Shown here in pieces: positions 47,100 to 60,558 of a DNA stretch of 64,000 bases (positions are counted from its first letter, which is position 1; each line of letters opens with the position of its first letter). Made by a program: the position numbers and the translations under genes. The stretch covers positions 2,666,001 through 2,730,000 of the forward strand of contig OX579639.1 of NCBI GenBank assembly GCA_951230915.1, read 5' to 3'. The notes beneath the pieces were generated by a model. The model worked only from the letters and a program-made list of their open reading frames with translations, had not been told where the DNA came from and searched no databases. Origin of the DNA: Antitrichia curtipendula. Taxonomy: Eukaryota; Streptophyta; Bryopsida; Hypnales; Leucodontaceae.

Positions 47100-49620
47100 G
47101 GGCATCTTGAGGAGATATGGGCACAGGTACATGCCATCCTGCAACAAGGAATTGATGTTGGTGGATGTAGCTTGGAAGGCAGGCATAGTTTGTACTTGGA
47201 ACACTGTGTCAAGGAAGACTATGTCCTGCTTTTTTCTTCGAGATCTGGCCACCATGCTCATCATCAAAGTGCACATCTTCCTTGTAGTGGCCAATTGGCC
47301 ATCTCCAATGATCTCACCGAATGGAAAATCCCATATTTATCCTCACAACGCCGCCTCTGAAATCCCACTCCGGTGCCACAATGCAACCAATGCTGAAAAA
47401 AGGAATTGCCAAAACATCCACACTTACAATCAAATCATGCTGAACTTCCTGATACATCCATGCTTATGTACAGTACAATCAAGTCACACACAGCAGTAAA
47501 GTACCCAAAACATCAAGCACGAGCCTGCCACTGAATTCTCCACCATGACAGAATCATCTGAAGAGCTAGATTGATTGCAACTTCGCCATGCCCGCTCGAC
47601 GCCATGTCTAGGCAAACATGGAATCCCATGTTTTCCCACTGCCCTACAACTCCAATAAACACTGGAGTTAGGTGAAGCTCTTACTTACTTGAACATATGG
47701 AACCAATATTGTTGACGTTATGAAGGCTCTAGCTAAGAATTTGCTGTTCCAATCTCCTTGCAATGCTTCCGTGCCTTCCATTTTTTCCAGAAAACAGAAT
47801 ATTCCAGTACCTCACATTCTTCCCAGTTCATTTCCCAATCCATACCAGACATTCATTTTTTTTAAATCAACTAAGATTGTGGGCTTTTTCTATTCTGTTT
47901 TGAAAGACTTTGTTCTTTAGTTGTTAACACACATACAAAGCTTGAGAAACGTTTGAAAGCATCCAAATTATTTCTGAACTAAATATTAGAGAATAGTAAC
48001 AGTCAGTCATTTCATCAAAACATTGTAGGCTAATGAATCTTTTTCGGACAGACTTACTCAAGCATGATGAAGTCTCCAGTTAAGATTATTGAAGTTGATC
48101 ACTATGACTATGAACAATGCAATCTCCTCACAATACTTTCATGCGTTTGCCGTGCTTGCTTGGAAACAGAATTTATTCTTGTTCTCACATTTTTATTCAA
48201 CCTTCAATTGTAACAGCAATTTTCTCAACAATGATTTTCAAAAAAACTCCTTTCTGAAGTTGTAAATGGATATGCGAAGATTGGAAAACACTAAAAAAAA
48301 CTCTTCAAATTATTACTAAACTAGGAATCGCATTATTCTCACATTTTTGTTCTGTTTTTTTGACGCATATTTTATTTCAAATTTGCAATTTTTAACTCTG
48401 CCTTACACTGAATCTTTCTCAATTCTGTTTTGAAAAGACTCCCCAAATCCCCAAAACGTGCATTTTCCCCTTGGACTGCGCTTCCTCAATTCTGTCGCGA
48501 AAGATTCTGTTCTCAATGACTCCGTTCAATGTACTTTGTTGTTGCAATGACTCTGTTCTTTGTCTCAAAGCATGCACAATTATTTAAAACATTGAAAAAT
48601 AATTCAAATTATTGCTGACATAGAAATTGGAGAAGAAGAACATTCCGTCATACGCCGTTTCTCTCGGTAATAGTGCTATGCTCCATCGGCAATAGCCTTC
48701 TATTGGAAAACTCTCTCAAAAACAAATACTAGGAACCTAATTCAAGTACCTTCTTTGCCGAACCAGAAGCAACTTTAACTTCAATCCATCCACTCAACTC
48801 AGTGGACACCAACGACGTTGCATTGCAGTCTCAGAATGCGAAAAAATTATTCTAGAGATTGAAGACATACCTGCCATGGTTTGGATGACGGGAAGACCCA
48901 AAATCAATCTTCAAAGTCTTGACCAACAGAAAAATATCAATGTCTTCCGCAATCCTCATCTCAATCAGTCGGTGACATCAAACAAAAGAGTGTAATAGAA
49001 AAACGAAAACAATAACACTTTGAACTTACAAGAAACCAACCAATACTAAGCTGCCAAGATGCTACTAATTTCTTGAACATAGAAAAAAAGACAATGCATA
49101 AGTTTGCATGCTGCGACGTAGTAATGTTTGCAAGAGGTGAAGGAGGAGGGAAAGATTGGAAAACAAGCTTTGAGACTCAAGTTTCCACTGCTCCTACTTC
49201 CACTTTGTTTACCCTATAGTCGTCCTTGTCTTTGAAAACAAACAGCCTAACTCAGTAACCCATAAATGACATGGAAGACATTTTCCGGCCAATGAATGAC
49301 AAAGAAGCTCTCCATGTAAGAGAGAAGTGCAACTATTCATCTTCCAAATTTTGTGTGAAAAGGGAAGGTCTTCTACAATAGTTTGGCTTCCATTGAGTGT
49401 TTTTGCATTTTTTTTAAACCAACAACTCACATGGTACCCAAATAGATCATTTCCATGGTGACCAGCTCGTCGTTTAAGGGTTAAGGTATGAACATGTCAA
49501 TTTTTGGTCTATATCGACATTTGTGAGGGAGATTTAAGCTTGTTGGCAAAAATCCTTTTTTTTTTCTTTCAAAGTGGAACTGTAGTACAAGAGATTTTAT
49601 TTACAAAGTATTGGAAAGGA
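47100..49620. other. Intergenic DNA, no gene supported
   Basis: Several short open frames at 47100-47500 on both strands overlap and lack domains. An AAGGGTTAA at about 49483 resembles a TTAA-element end without a partner. Confidence 0.35.
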
Positions 49621-50022
49621 TAAGGTAGCAACACCTAGGAGAGACACTTTATCTAGTACCACTCAGTCACTCAATGGTTGAATGAAAGAAAAAAATTGAT
49701 GAGGTCATTAGCAAAATCAAGAGAAATGCAACCTAAGTGGTCTTGTTATTTTTTGACACTCTTGTAATATTTCACAAATTTTCAAAGTTGAAAACATAGG
49801 ATAGCTTATATTTAACACTAGATTCACCTTGAATGGACAATCTTGAAGCACAAAATGTCTCAACTTTCATTGGTTGCTTTGAACACAAAACTCCACATCT
49901 TTCATTGGTTGTTTCTTGAAAAGTAGTGGTAGTGGTGGTTTTGAGTTTTCAAAGTATTTATTAAAGGCCATTTTATAAGTGTCAAAAAATGGAAAGTATT
50001 GCAATTAGTTGTTGCTACCTTA
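49621..50022. mobile_element. TAAGGTAG-related element
   Basis: Left end TAAGGTAGCAACACC, right end GTTGTTGCTACCTTA. The inner region contains caacctaagtggtcttgttattttttga, a diverged form of the family interior. About 402 bp. Confidence 0.6.
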
Positions 50023-50051
50023 TTTCTTTGCTTTGACTATGAACCATTTAA

Positions 50052-50689
50052 CCCCTAAATGTTCGAGGCATCAAATTTTGGTGTTGACAATACTTTGACA
50101 TTAAATAAGACTCAACAAAGTTGCTATTTTTAGTAGTTATATTTTTGATAAATTCAATTTTGAACTCTAGTTTTAGCATAAAAAATTCAACTTCGAAAAT
50201 GAATGATTATGATTTTTCTATTCAAGATTTTGTGCAAGGGTGTCCATTGCAATCTTGACTTTCTGTGGTGTTGAGAGCTCTTGGAAATGAGCCTCAAATA
50301 CACTAGATCTTGGAGAAAATAACACATTAGAAATTCATTTAAAAAAATTGTAGAGTAGATTTTGAGAAGCCATAAATTGATTAGAGTTGTGCATGTTAGG
50401 CCCTTCAACCACATATTTTTTTGGTGACCAAGTTTTTTGATTTGACATGCAAAAAGAGAGCTGAAAGATTTTCATAATTTTAACACCTTCATGATCAAAC
50501 ATTATAATCTTTTAATCCTCAAAAGTAATATTGTTGTTTTTCTTTTCCTATGTAATCTCTAACATGTCTAGTTTCAATTTGTACAATTTCAATTTTAGCA
50601 AAATTGATAGAACTTAGTAAAATGTTATCTTTTTGTTCAATTTTGAGCAAATTTCAAGAAGCTCAAAATAGGCCTTGGGTATTTAGGGG
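50052..50689. mobile_element. TTAA-type element, subfamily 3
   Basis: 638 bp flanked by TTAA (50048-50051, 50690-50693). Starts CCCCTAAATGTTCGAGGC and ends GGGTATTTAGGGG, so the ends follow the family rule while the interior is different. Non-coding. Confidence 0.7.
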
Positions 50690-51580
50690 TTAAAGAAGCT
50701 TTGGCTCATCACTTGTGATGTGCTAATATCAAGCCACATGGTGAAATTATCACAAGTTGGTTGAAAATACCAACTTTTTATGATATTACATGATAGTATT
50801 CAACTTTTCAAAATTGGTTGAAAATACTAACTTTAGGCATGACAAAATTCAACAATGGAGGTGGAAGATACTTCTATCTATGCAAAAAAATATAATTAAA
50901 GCAAAATGAATTGAAGATTATTAGTATTCCTCTTTTTGTCTACTAACGGTGTTTCTTCATTTTGTTGTTCCTCTTTCTCAAATCCAATGCAAATCCTAAT
51001 AGACTAGAGCTCATCTCAAAAAGAATTGACTTATAACCACCTTTTGTGCATTTGTTGAGAGATTGGAACAAGTAACACAATAATCAGCAAAATAAATAGA
51101 CAAGATTTTTGAAAACTTAAGGGACTTGTGCAAAAATATGTAAATTTTTTCTTAAAAGACTATGGCTTCGTTGCTCTCAATGCTACTAGTGGTGTCTACT
51201 GAAGATTGAAAATTTTATTGTCCATTCCAACTCAAAAGACCTTGATGGCAAAAATTTGACCATCACATAGGTATGGGATTCTACAAAGAGTAGGCGTCAT
51301 GATAGGTCACCTTTGTGCAAAAAACAAGCATACAATAGATCAACAAACTTGAACAAAGTATAGATTAAAAGCCACAATGATCATGGAGGTGAGTTGATCA
51401 CACGGGTTAATGGATAAAGCAACTTCCATTAAAAGTGGTCATCATTGAAGACTAAATTTTGCTCTCTCAAAACAAAACTTTGCATCACATACTATATTTT
51501 CTTCACAATTATAAACAAAAGAATTTGAAAGTTAATTAATGAAAAATTCATTCTAAGATTCTTTCAATTTTTTTAAAAAT

Positions 51581-52511
51581 CCCTTAAGTTCCTTGACTAT
51601 GCTTCCCCCCAAAACACTCAGAAACTACCATTTAGAGCACAAGCACCAAATATTTGAAAATAAATAAATTGGAAACATATGTAACATAGGATCTTGTAGT
51701 ACGCTGGTTTGAAAAGATATGGAAAAAACTTCAGAATTTTCCACCTTGTAGACTGCAAGATATTAGCGATTGAATTGATAAAAATCCTTTTTTGGTCCCT
51801 GTGAAAAAATGAGTAAAAATTCTTTTTTTTTTTGGTCACATTTGTATGAAAAAATATCCAAAATGGTGGTACTCTTTGGATGCATTCTTCAAGGCAAGTT
51901 GTCTACATGCTTACAAAAGTTTAGATCATTTGGAATTGTACAACATACAAGATAAAAATAGTAAATAGAAAAAAGTAGAGAATGACTCAAAACACTAAAT
52001 TGTTAAGAAGTTAATTATAGAATTGAAAAATGCCAATTCCAGTGGTCATAATGTTGGAACAAACAATTTGCATCCTATACTTGTATTTGTTTCCAAAAAT
52101 ACTGAAAATTGAATGAAATAAATGACTCCAAAGTATATTTTAGAGTAGAGAATCTATAACTGCCCGCAAACTAAGATTCCTCACAACTTTTGACTCATTT
52201 ATCCAAATGAAATAATTCAAAGCTTTCCACATATATATAATTCTAAAAAAATAATTTCAAAATTTTGATTTTGAAAAAAGTTTTTTCTTAGAGTCTGCCC
52301 AAACTATCCACCCAATAGAAAAAATAACATATTAGGCCATAACTTGTGATTTGTATTTTCAAATGTCATAAAAATTTCTTCACATGAAAGATATTCTTCA
52401 TTCACAACTTCCACTAAAATTTGGGCCTAAAATATATTAGAATATTTTAGATATTAGAATATTTGCCCAAAATTGCTATATTGCTAAATATAGCATGTTG
52501 GTCCTATAGGG
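51581..52511 (-). mobile_element. TTAA-type element, decayed copy
   Basis: About 931 bp, right end first (CCCTTAAGTTCCTTGACTAT) and left end last (TTGGTCCTATAGGG). Collinear with 36630-37564 but with many substitutions, and the TTAA flanks are no longer intact. Confidence 0.65.
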
Positions 52512-52604
52512 ATTAATGCGAGCATTTTAGTAAATTTATTTTGAAAATTTACTAATATTTCTATTTTATTGGATGGATGGGTTTATTCATTCTATTTTGA
52601 TTAA

Positions 52605-53477
52605 ATCCATTTGGGCAACAATTGAAGGTTCAGTTTGGTTCCTATAGTCTCAATTTTTGGCATGATATTTTAAAATTTGTTGTAAAATAGAAAAAATAGA
52701 TAAGCTTTGTAGGAATCTTATTTTTATTTTAATTAATGCTTGGAAGTAGAAGTTACAAAACATAAAGCACAAATTTATTTCAGGGAAAAATAAAAATCTG
52801 AAATAATTTTTATTAAATTATATTTTATAGAGTATAATTTTTCTATACGTGAAAAGAATAATTCATTTCATTTAGATTGTATTGTGAAAGTTATGGAACA
52901 TCTTGTTTTGCGGACAGTCATAGCATCTATTTGGGAAAAGCATGTGTTGGATCTTTTTTTTAATTCAATTTTCACAAATTTTTCATGTATAAGATTTCAT
53001 TTTTATTGTTTAAAAAGTTTTACTATTAGAATTAGTGTTCTTCAAGTCCATCTTAAAATCATTATCAATTTAGTTTGTTTCTTCAACCTTGTATATAATT
53101 CCGCTTAACAATATCTTGAAGAATAGAAATCAAGTTTTTTTGGGGGAATTTTTTTTCTCAAATCTTCAACTTCATTCTTCAATTAAAAAAAACATAAATT
53201 AAAATTTTTTAGTTCAATTAAGAATGATGTCTCATAATCTAGTGTAGCCAGGTGAAAAAAGTTTGTTTTCTTCAATTTAAATGAAATTATATCTTACAAT
53301 CCACCTAGTCAAACCTCTAAAATTTGTTCTTCAAATTTTCATACAAGTATAGTGGAAGATCCTATGCTTAGATATTAAAAAATCAAATGTTTAGAAATTT
53401 TGTTCTTTGCATTGGAAATGGTTGTTTTAATTGTTTTAGACAAAAAAAACAAAAACATGGCCTTCATATTTTAGGAG
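52605..53477. mobile_element. TTAA-type element, subfamily 2, decayed
   Basis: Begins after TTAA (52601-52604) and ends TTTTAGGAG before TTTA. Interior is collinear with 21837-22744 (taagctttgtaggaat, gtgaaagttatgga...catcttgtttt, gatccta, attggaaatgg). Confidence 0.5.
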
Positions 53478-53481
53478 TTTA

Positions 53482-55559
53482 GGACGTAGAATATTTTTTC
53501 CAAACTAATTATAAATTGAATATTAGTAACATTGGACAATAATTTTTATACTATAGCATTTTTAACTATAAGTAAAACCTTAAGTTGGATGTCATTGTTA
53601 GCATGGAGAGCAACGCAACCCAACTGAATAATCTATATGAATTTTCAAAGTGATCATGTTGAAATGTTGTGTTGAAAATTTGTATTTAAATGCAATCTAT
53701 GTTCACTAGTAGAAGTCCTAGGACTCCATTGCTCTTGCAATTTGTAATAGTTTTAGCTATGACTATGCTTACTAAAACATTCTTACCATTGGCTATAAAA
53801 TACAATACACAAAACAAATTTGTAAATAAATATATGCCTTAAATAATTCTTCAACTTTCAAAAGTTTAATTTATTTTAATAAAAGTATTACAATCATGGA
53901 TGAAGACTTACAAATGATTTAAAGCACCAAGTTGTGGATATACTCACAAGGCTTCATTTCATGGCTTTCATGGCTTTAGTCATGTAGCCTTGAGATTCCA
54001 TGTTCAAGTCATGGCTTTATTTTCTGACTTTAATTGTTTGGCTTTGCAATTCTATGGCCAAGTCTTGTCTACTTGTTTCTTCAAACCTGGTGCATCCTAT
54101 ATTTATTAATACAAAAGATATATGTTACCAATTATTTGCTACATCAATTTTGATCTAAAGTTCCTCACTAGAATTTTGGATAAATGAATGTTTTTCCATT
54201 AGAAGGATTAACAAAGTTATAATAAATATTGGATAAAATTATTATTTTTCCATTGCCTATCAAGGCTTTTATTTGTTAAGAAGCTAAGATCAATGCCATG
54301 GAGATGGAATTGGAAATGCTACCCATATTAATTTTAGTGACAATTTTGTCGAAAGTTGAAGTTTTATTAGGATTAATGTTTAAATTTGATTTTTTATACA
54401 AATTTTTTTAATTTTTTGGCATTGTCAAACAATGGATGGTAATCATTAAAAATAGTTGAAATAATCAAAATTAAATTACTAAAGCACACATATATAAATG
54501 AAAAAGGATTTCTATTCAAGAATGGTTACGCAATGAATTTGTTATAGAGAAATTTTACAAATCCTGAAAACAAACATTCATTCCAAAAAGGTTGTAGTGA
54601 TGATCAAATCAAAGTTTTTTGTGTACGAAAATGCCTAATTAGGAGCACTATTACTTTCTAAAAGTCTTTTGGAATGAAAAATTAGAAAATTAGATGTGTT
54701 TGAAGGTTTAAATGAATGATCTTTGAACATCTATATATGCCAATTCTGACAAAACTTACAAATAATCATGATTGTGTCCCAAAAAGCAACTAGAAAATGA
54801 ATTTTAAATTTTTTTGGTAGTGGATTACGTACAGGACAATGCCTTATGAAGAGGAGAAGATTCCACAAAAAGCCTAATGAAGAGGAGAAAATCCTTGAAA
54901 AAATTAGATTTTAGTCAAAATTGCAACAAACAATAGAATTTGATAGCCAATTTGCAACTTCCTCCACATTGGAAATAGCATCTATTTAGTTAGTTTGTGT
55001 TATAGTATTCCCAATAATCCCTTACAACTTGCAAAATCCTTTATTTACTATTTTCTTTTTAATACTACTCACTCTCAAGGTAGCCAAAATTGATGCTTGT
55101 TCATCTTGAAGGTCACATATTGCACTAAATTCCATAAACTAGTTGTGCAATCACTGCCGTTCAGTCAGCACTCAGCTGTTTAGTAAACTCTTTGAACTAT
55201 CCGTTCCACTGAAAATGGTGAAGACAAAAGTTCAGCAAGTTCGCTGACCCACTGTGACTCACTCCCCCTGTTGTGTCTCTGATTCTCTGATGTTCTATAC
55301 CCGAAGATATGAGTCTCAAAAATGGTTGGAACCCTCTTTCAATTGTTAATAACAAGAACTAACAAAAATTTGACCAACCCAACAGTTGGAGCCACGATTT
55401 GGTAGTGCGATTGATTGCTAGGTTGGGTTAGAATGCGTTTAGGAGGATGCTTTACTGGTTCATTGCATAGTACTCCGGAGCACCATTTTTTTTTATAGTG
55501 TTGCCATGGAGAGCTCAAACTCATTCAGATACACTTGGTCCATGACACTCCTCCGGAAA
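53482..55559. other. AT-rich intergenic DNA, no gene supported
   Basis: No coding region or element boundary recognised. A short internal duplication of the words atggcttt/tcatggcttt occurs near 53957-54010. Confidence 0.35.
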
Positions 55560-57230
55560 ACCCTGAACCTCCGAGAAAATTCATTACCAACAAGGTTTCC
55601 AACTCTCTCAGCTCAACTGTGAAGGGGTCGCAAACCTTGCAAATCGAAGCCTCTCAAGCAACCCTAAAACCACATCTCCACCCCATTGCACTCCAAAATC
55701 TGAAACCCAAGAACAATTGGAATCACCGACTAAGCTTCTAACTCTTCCAGCTAAACTTGATGCAACTCATCAGGCTTATGCACTTTGCACCCATCACGTG
55801 TCCTCAACACATCCGTTCGCACATGGCAAGATGAAGACATTGGCGGAGAATGAACTGAACTAATCTGAGGAACGCATACGCTCGAAATTCAAAAATTGAG
55901 ATATTGGAGTTAGGGGTTTGAACATGGTCGGCATTTGAAGTGAAGCGAGGTCGCCATCCTTGCAAATCGAAGTCACAATACCCTAAACCCTGAAAATATA
56001 TTAATTATCAGCGAGATTCCAACTCTTGCTTCATCCACTCAGGCATAAAACGGTTGCACTTTGCACCCATCACGTATCCTCAACACATCTACGGGGGTTG
56101 CAAATGGCAGGATAATGAAGATGACAGACAAAGAAGCCAGCGATGGGGAATGAGCCTGACGAACCGGCTGAATGCATAAGTTTCGAAAATAAGATATTAC
56201 AGTGAGGGATTTGCACACGGTCGGCATTTGCTGTGAGTCAGGTAGCAACCCTAAACCCTGATCATCTTCTTTTACCAACGAAGAGCGCAGCTCTTCCAGA
56301 TAAACTTGATCCAGTCGACCTTACCTTTTAAGGCGTCTAAACCATCATTGAAACCACGACTCTCAACACATCGGACATGGCAGAATGAAAGACGAAGAAG
56401 AATTCAGCGACAGAGAATGAACTGACGAATGCATAGTTTCGAAATCTGAAAATAAGACACTGCAGTGAGGGATTTGAACAAAGTCGGCATTTGCAGCGAG
56501 GGGTATCGATCTTGCAAATCAAAGCCCTTTAAAACCCTAACATCTAAAACCTAAAACCCTAACCCAAATAATATTCAATTACCAACTACGCTCGCAGCTC
56601 TCCGACTACGCTTGATTCAGTCAGGCTTAACTTAAAAACATTTGCACCATGACTGCGACCACACCTCAACACATCCAAGGGCCGTACATGACAAGATGAA
56701 GAAGACAACAGTCAAAGAAGTCAGCGACGGAGTATGAACCTGACGAGCCTGATGAATGCAAAGTCTCGAAATCTGAAAATAAGATAGTGCAGTGAGGAGG
56801 TGAACACGGTCGGCATTTGGAGTGAGGAATTTGAACATGCTCAGCACTTACAGTGAGGAGGGCAGCAACCTTGCAAATCGAAGCCCCTATCCAGCACCCC
56901 TAAAACCCTACAAACTAAACACTAATTATTTTCTATTACCAACGAAGCTCCTCAGCTCTTCCAACTACACTCGATCCGGTCAGTCTTAACTCACCTACAG
57001 GCGCTTTCACCATGACTGCGAACTCCTCAACACATCCAAGGATCGCACATGGCATGATGGAGAAGCTGACAGACGAGGAAGCATCCAGCGATGGAGAATG
57101 ACCCTGACTTGATTTATTACCTCATGATCGATCGAATGAATGAATGCGCGCACAGTTTCAATTCGAAATTTGAAAGTAAGCTACGTACTGTAGTTAACAT
57201 TCTGCAGTGAGAGATTTGAACAAGAGAGTG
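55560..57230. repeat. Tandem array of five ~280-360-bp units carrying telobox motifs
   Basis: CAACAC within cctcaacacatc recurs at about 55804, 56081, 56364, 56667 and 57028 (spacings 277, 283, 303, 361). Each unit repeats, in order, AACCCTAAA(C)-type telobox words, ctcttccag, cttgat(c)cag, ttgcaccca(t), cctcaacacatc, acatggca(a)gatgaag, agcgatgg(a)gaatga, ctgacga, gaaatctgaaaataaga and cagtgagg(g)atttgaacacggtcggcatttg. Units are diverged. No sustained protein frame crosses them. Confidence 0.7.
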
Positions 57231-57632
57231 GACAAAGGGAGGGAGGGAGGGAAGTGATGATAGAAGCGGCAGGAGCAGTGGGAGCCTGCCTGGGAGGGTT
57301 TATGATCTGTGGTAATGCAAGCGCGTGCGACGAAAGGTTGAGTACAGGAAGGTGAGTGGGTCGGTGTCTGTCTGCGCTGCGGGGGGGAATCAGTTCAGGT
57401 TCTTTATACGCGCGAACGGCAGGGCCACGATCCTCCATCCCTTCGGGATGCCAACTCAGCCTTGTCTTTACTGTGGCCTGACACGTGGTTCATGGGGAGG
57501 AGAGGACAAGTGGATGGAAGGACTGATGGAGTCATGGGAGTGATGGGGCAATGGTGACGTGGCGGGATGCGTTGATTGCATCGAGTGCTTTTGTATTTTT
57601 ACCGGTCTGCCGTGATTTTTTTCGATGGTAGA
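57231..57632. promoter_or_regulatory. GC-rich patch with ACGT boxes, promoter-like
   Basis: Markedly GC-rich within AT-rich DNA. It has a GGGAGGGAGGG tract at 57237-57254, a G-box CACGTGG at 57482-57488 and TGACGTGG at 57555-57562. It lies at the right end of the tandem array, so it could be the promoter of a minus-strand transcript through the array or a remnant one. No gene is recognised next to it. Confidence 0.35.
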
Positions 57633-59821
57633 GGTAAGGTAGACACTTATGGAATTACCCATTATTGGAGGGCAGGTATTTTGAGTGCAGAATTTTTCCC
57701 ATGTACAGAAATAGAGTTTGAAAAAATTGCATATTTTTCCAGAATTTTATTACACAAAATGCAATTATCATGAATTTTTTAGTAAAAGATTCTCTTCGAC
57801 CTATAATGGTGATATAGATCTTTCTATTTCTAACCATAGGTTGGTTGCAGTATTGACAACCTTGCAGCCAATTATAATGTTCCCCACCTGCTCCTCAAAC
57901 TACACCACAACTTCACGGAAAGAAAACAGTCTATAGATTAGAAATGAGGTCAACTATTATACCTATTTCCAGTAACAAAAATATTTTGGTATATAGGATA
58001 TGAGAAATTTGTTGAAAATTGAGTTCAATGTGTGCAAACACAAAAAAAATAAGAATGAAACAAAAAATAAATTAAAACAAAGAATAAATATTTTATTCAA
58101 TATAAATGTAGATTTTTCATTTGGATCAATTATGGTTTCATAGACTCACCTATTATGGTTAGCTTTTGTACTTCTTCCTAAGCAAAGAAAGAAGAGAGAT
58201 GAGTGGACAAGAAGGTACAAACAAATCATTTTTTTCAATGAATAGTGCATCTAATTATTGTCAACAATAGGTTGCCTTATAAAGCCATCATGGAGGATTG
58301 TCAAAAATAGATACTTCTACCTTACAAATATTAGAATGTTGGTATACCGGTGGTTAGAGTCGTGATTTCTATACTTGTAGGGGACGTTTGGTGGAAAAGA
58401 ACACTAAAAATTTAGATACCAAAATTTTGGAATGTTTTTTTATATATAAAGAGGATGTGAAAAAAACAAACTTTGTAGAATAATTTTATTGTAAAAGTTT
58501 GTCAAACCATAATTTATGGAAAAAATAATATTTGGCAAAAGAATGTTGATCTTACCCTATATTTGTGGTAATGATATTTTTCTTTTTGGTAGTTGAAAGT
58601 AGACTAAAGGAAGTCAATTGAATGAAAACACTAAAATGGATGATAGTTTGGCAATTAGAAAACATGATTTTAGTTAGAATCTAGTTAGTTCCTAGAATCA
58701 TTCATTACTTTTCTTGCAAAGTGCTGTAGGGCCTCGGATGAGTACTCATTATTCACATTAGTCCAATAGCGGTTGGAGTTACTTCTTTCTTATAATCTAG
58801 AATTTAAAAAATTACATTGGCCATTTGGCACCTAAGAAAGATTGTTGCCAACTGATCCGGCTATCGCATTTCAAGATGAATGTGTCTTGACTTCCATTCA
58901 CTATGTTGCTTCCTAACATTGTCAATTTTTGGAAGATGGAAGTGAGTTTTTGCAAGGAAAATCAATCATTCTAAAGCACATAGCACCACAAGAGTTTATT
59001 TTTTAAATGATCTTTATTTGACAAAAGGATCCTACACAAACTTTTATCCAAAATTCAAATGGATTACAATTTTTTCACCTTCATTGTGAACTTTCTATAA
59101 TCACTTGTTTTGTACAAGGAATTCACTTTGGTCCACAAAAAAATCATTTTTTGATAGAGAGATTCAGAATTTATAAGAAAGGAACTCAAAAAATTACTTA
59201 CTATCAAGGAATGCACAATCACATTTTCAAATGAAGTGGTTAAAATGAAGAGAGGAGGTTTAATTCCAAAAGATCCTAGACGCATTCCAAACTTCTATTA
59301 ATGTCAAATGTGTTAGAAAATGCAATTTGGGAGAATAATTTAATAATAATTTTTTAATAAAATTTATAATTAAATAGATGAATAATAGATCATATCCATT
59401 GAGTTGTATTTAACATCCAATTTACCATTGCATAATATTTATTTATAAAATATAAACCAGAAATATAAAGATTTTCTAGCTTCAATTGTGAATTGAATAT
59501 AAATTGTGATATTTTTTATTCTGTATTTTTTAATGTAAACATCTAACTATAGTGATTTTTATTCTAATTATTTATTGAACTCATATTTAAATGGGATTGT
59601 CTTGGGGCTAATAAATTTGGTATTTTAAATGAAACACACTTGCGTTCTTTAAAATTATATAATATTTTAAAGAAAAAAGTACTCTAAATACCTTACAAAT
59701 AGAAAACTAATACAAGAGTCTAAAAAATGGATGATCAAAATTGTATGTTATGAAAAAAGTTAACAATAAGTTATAGGATAGGACCCACTCGAACTCAATA
59801 CTTTGAGCCCTTGAAGTTTAC
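57633..59821. other. AT-rich DNA, possibly including a decayed MITE
   Basis: TAAGGTAGACAC at 57633 and TTCTACCTTA ending at about 58323 could be the ends of a ~690-bp TAAGGTAG-related element, but the interior shows no match. No gene is supported in the remainder. Confidence 0.3.
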
Positions 59822-60039
59822 CCCCTAAAGTTCCTTGACTATGTTTTCACCAAAAATGCTCCAAAATTGCCATTTCTAGTGTAAGTGCCAAATTTTGGAA
59901 AAAAAAACATTTTAGGATAGATAAAATTGTATGTACTTTTATTATGATAGTTGGAAAAGATGTGGAAAAAATTTCAGAATTTTCCACCGTGGGGATTGCA
60001 AGATATTAGCTTTTGAAGTGACAAAAATCCTTTTAGGGG
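59822..60039. mobile_element. Short deletion derivative of the TTAA-type element
   Basis: Right-end sequence (CCCCTAAAGTTCCTTGACTA) runs about 205 bp collinear with 36630 onwards, then jumps straight to CCTTTTAGGGG, removing the rest. Flanks are TTTA-like and TCAT, so the target duplication is decayed. Confidence 0.6.
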
Positions 60040-60263
60040 TCATCGTCGCCACCCTGTTAATTTTCAACAAGTTTTAAACCCAGTCTTTGCATTTATTTTT
60101 TATTTATTTATTAAACAACAACTAGTCTGTAAGTTCAAACCCTGTAATCAGTAAACCTGGTGTTAAGAAAGCTTAATGGTTTTGTTTTTTAATTTTTCAT
60201 CACATTCGACCAAAGAGCATTAATGTGTGGCGAGCAAGTTTACCTGTAGGGCTATTTTTTCAG

Positions 60264-60558
60264 TAAGGTAGGGGGCTGTAAAAGCAACCTGTCTCTAAAA
60301 GCGATCTGGTAGATTTTGTCTCTAACATGTACCAGAAGTGTACATTTCAGGAGGGGGTCGCTTTTAGAAACCACTGTTTTTCAACTTCAAAAATGAATAA
60401 CTAATTCCATGAAGGTCCAAAAAATATGAAACCACTAGGGTTAGATGCCAATTCCATTTTTCTTACCATGAAAATTTACTGAAAATTGTTTTAAGGAGTT
60501 TAGCTTCCCAAAATGCAAATCAGCTGGTAAAAGGTCGTTTTTACAGCCCCCTACCTTA
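60264..60558. mobile_element. TAAGGTAG-family MITE, copy 3
   Basis: 295 bp, same orientation as 42504-42799 and differing by only a few bases. Both terminal repeats intact (TAAGGTAGGGGGCTGTAA and complement). The high identity between copies 18 kb apart indicates recent activity. Confidence 0.88.

Noticed and set aside
46858..47499. Several 65-130-codon frames on both strands
   Set aside because: They overlap each other, lie partly in a MITE-like element and have no domain.
57633..58323. 690-bp TAAGGTAG-type element
   Set aside because: Only the last 9-10 bases match as inverted repeats and the interior shares nothing with the family.
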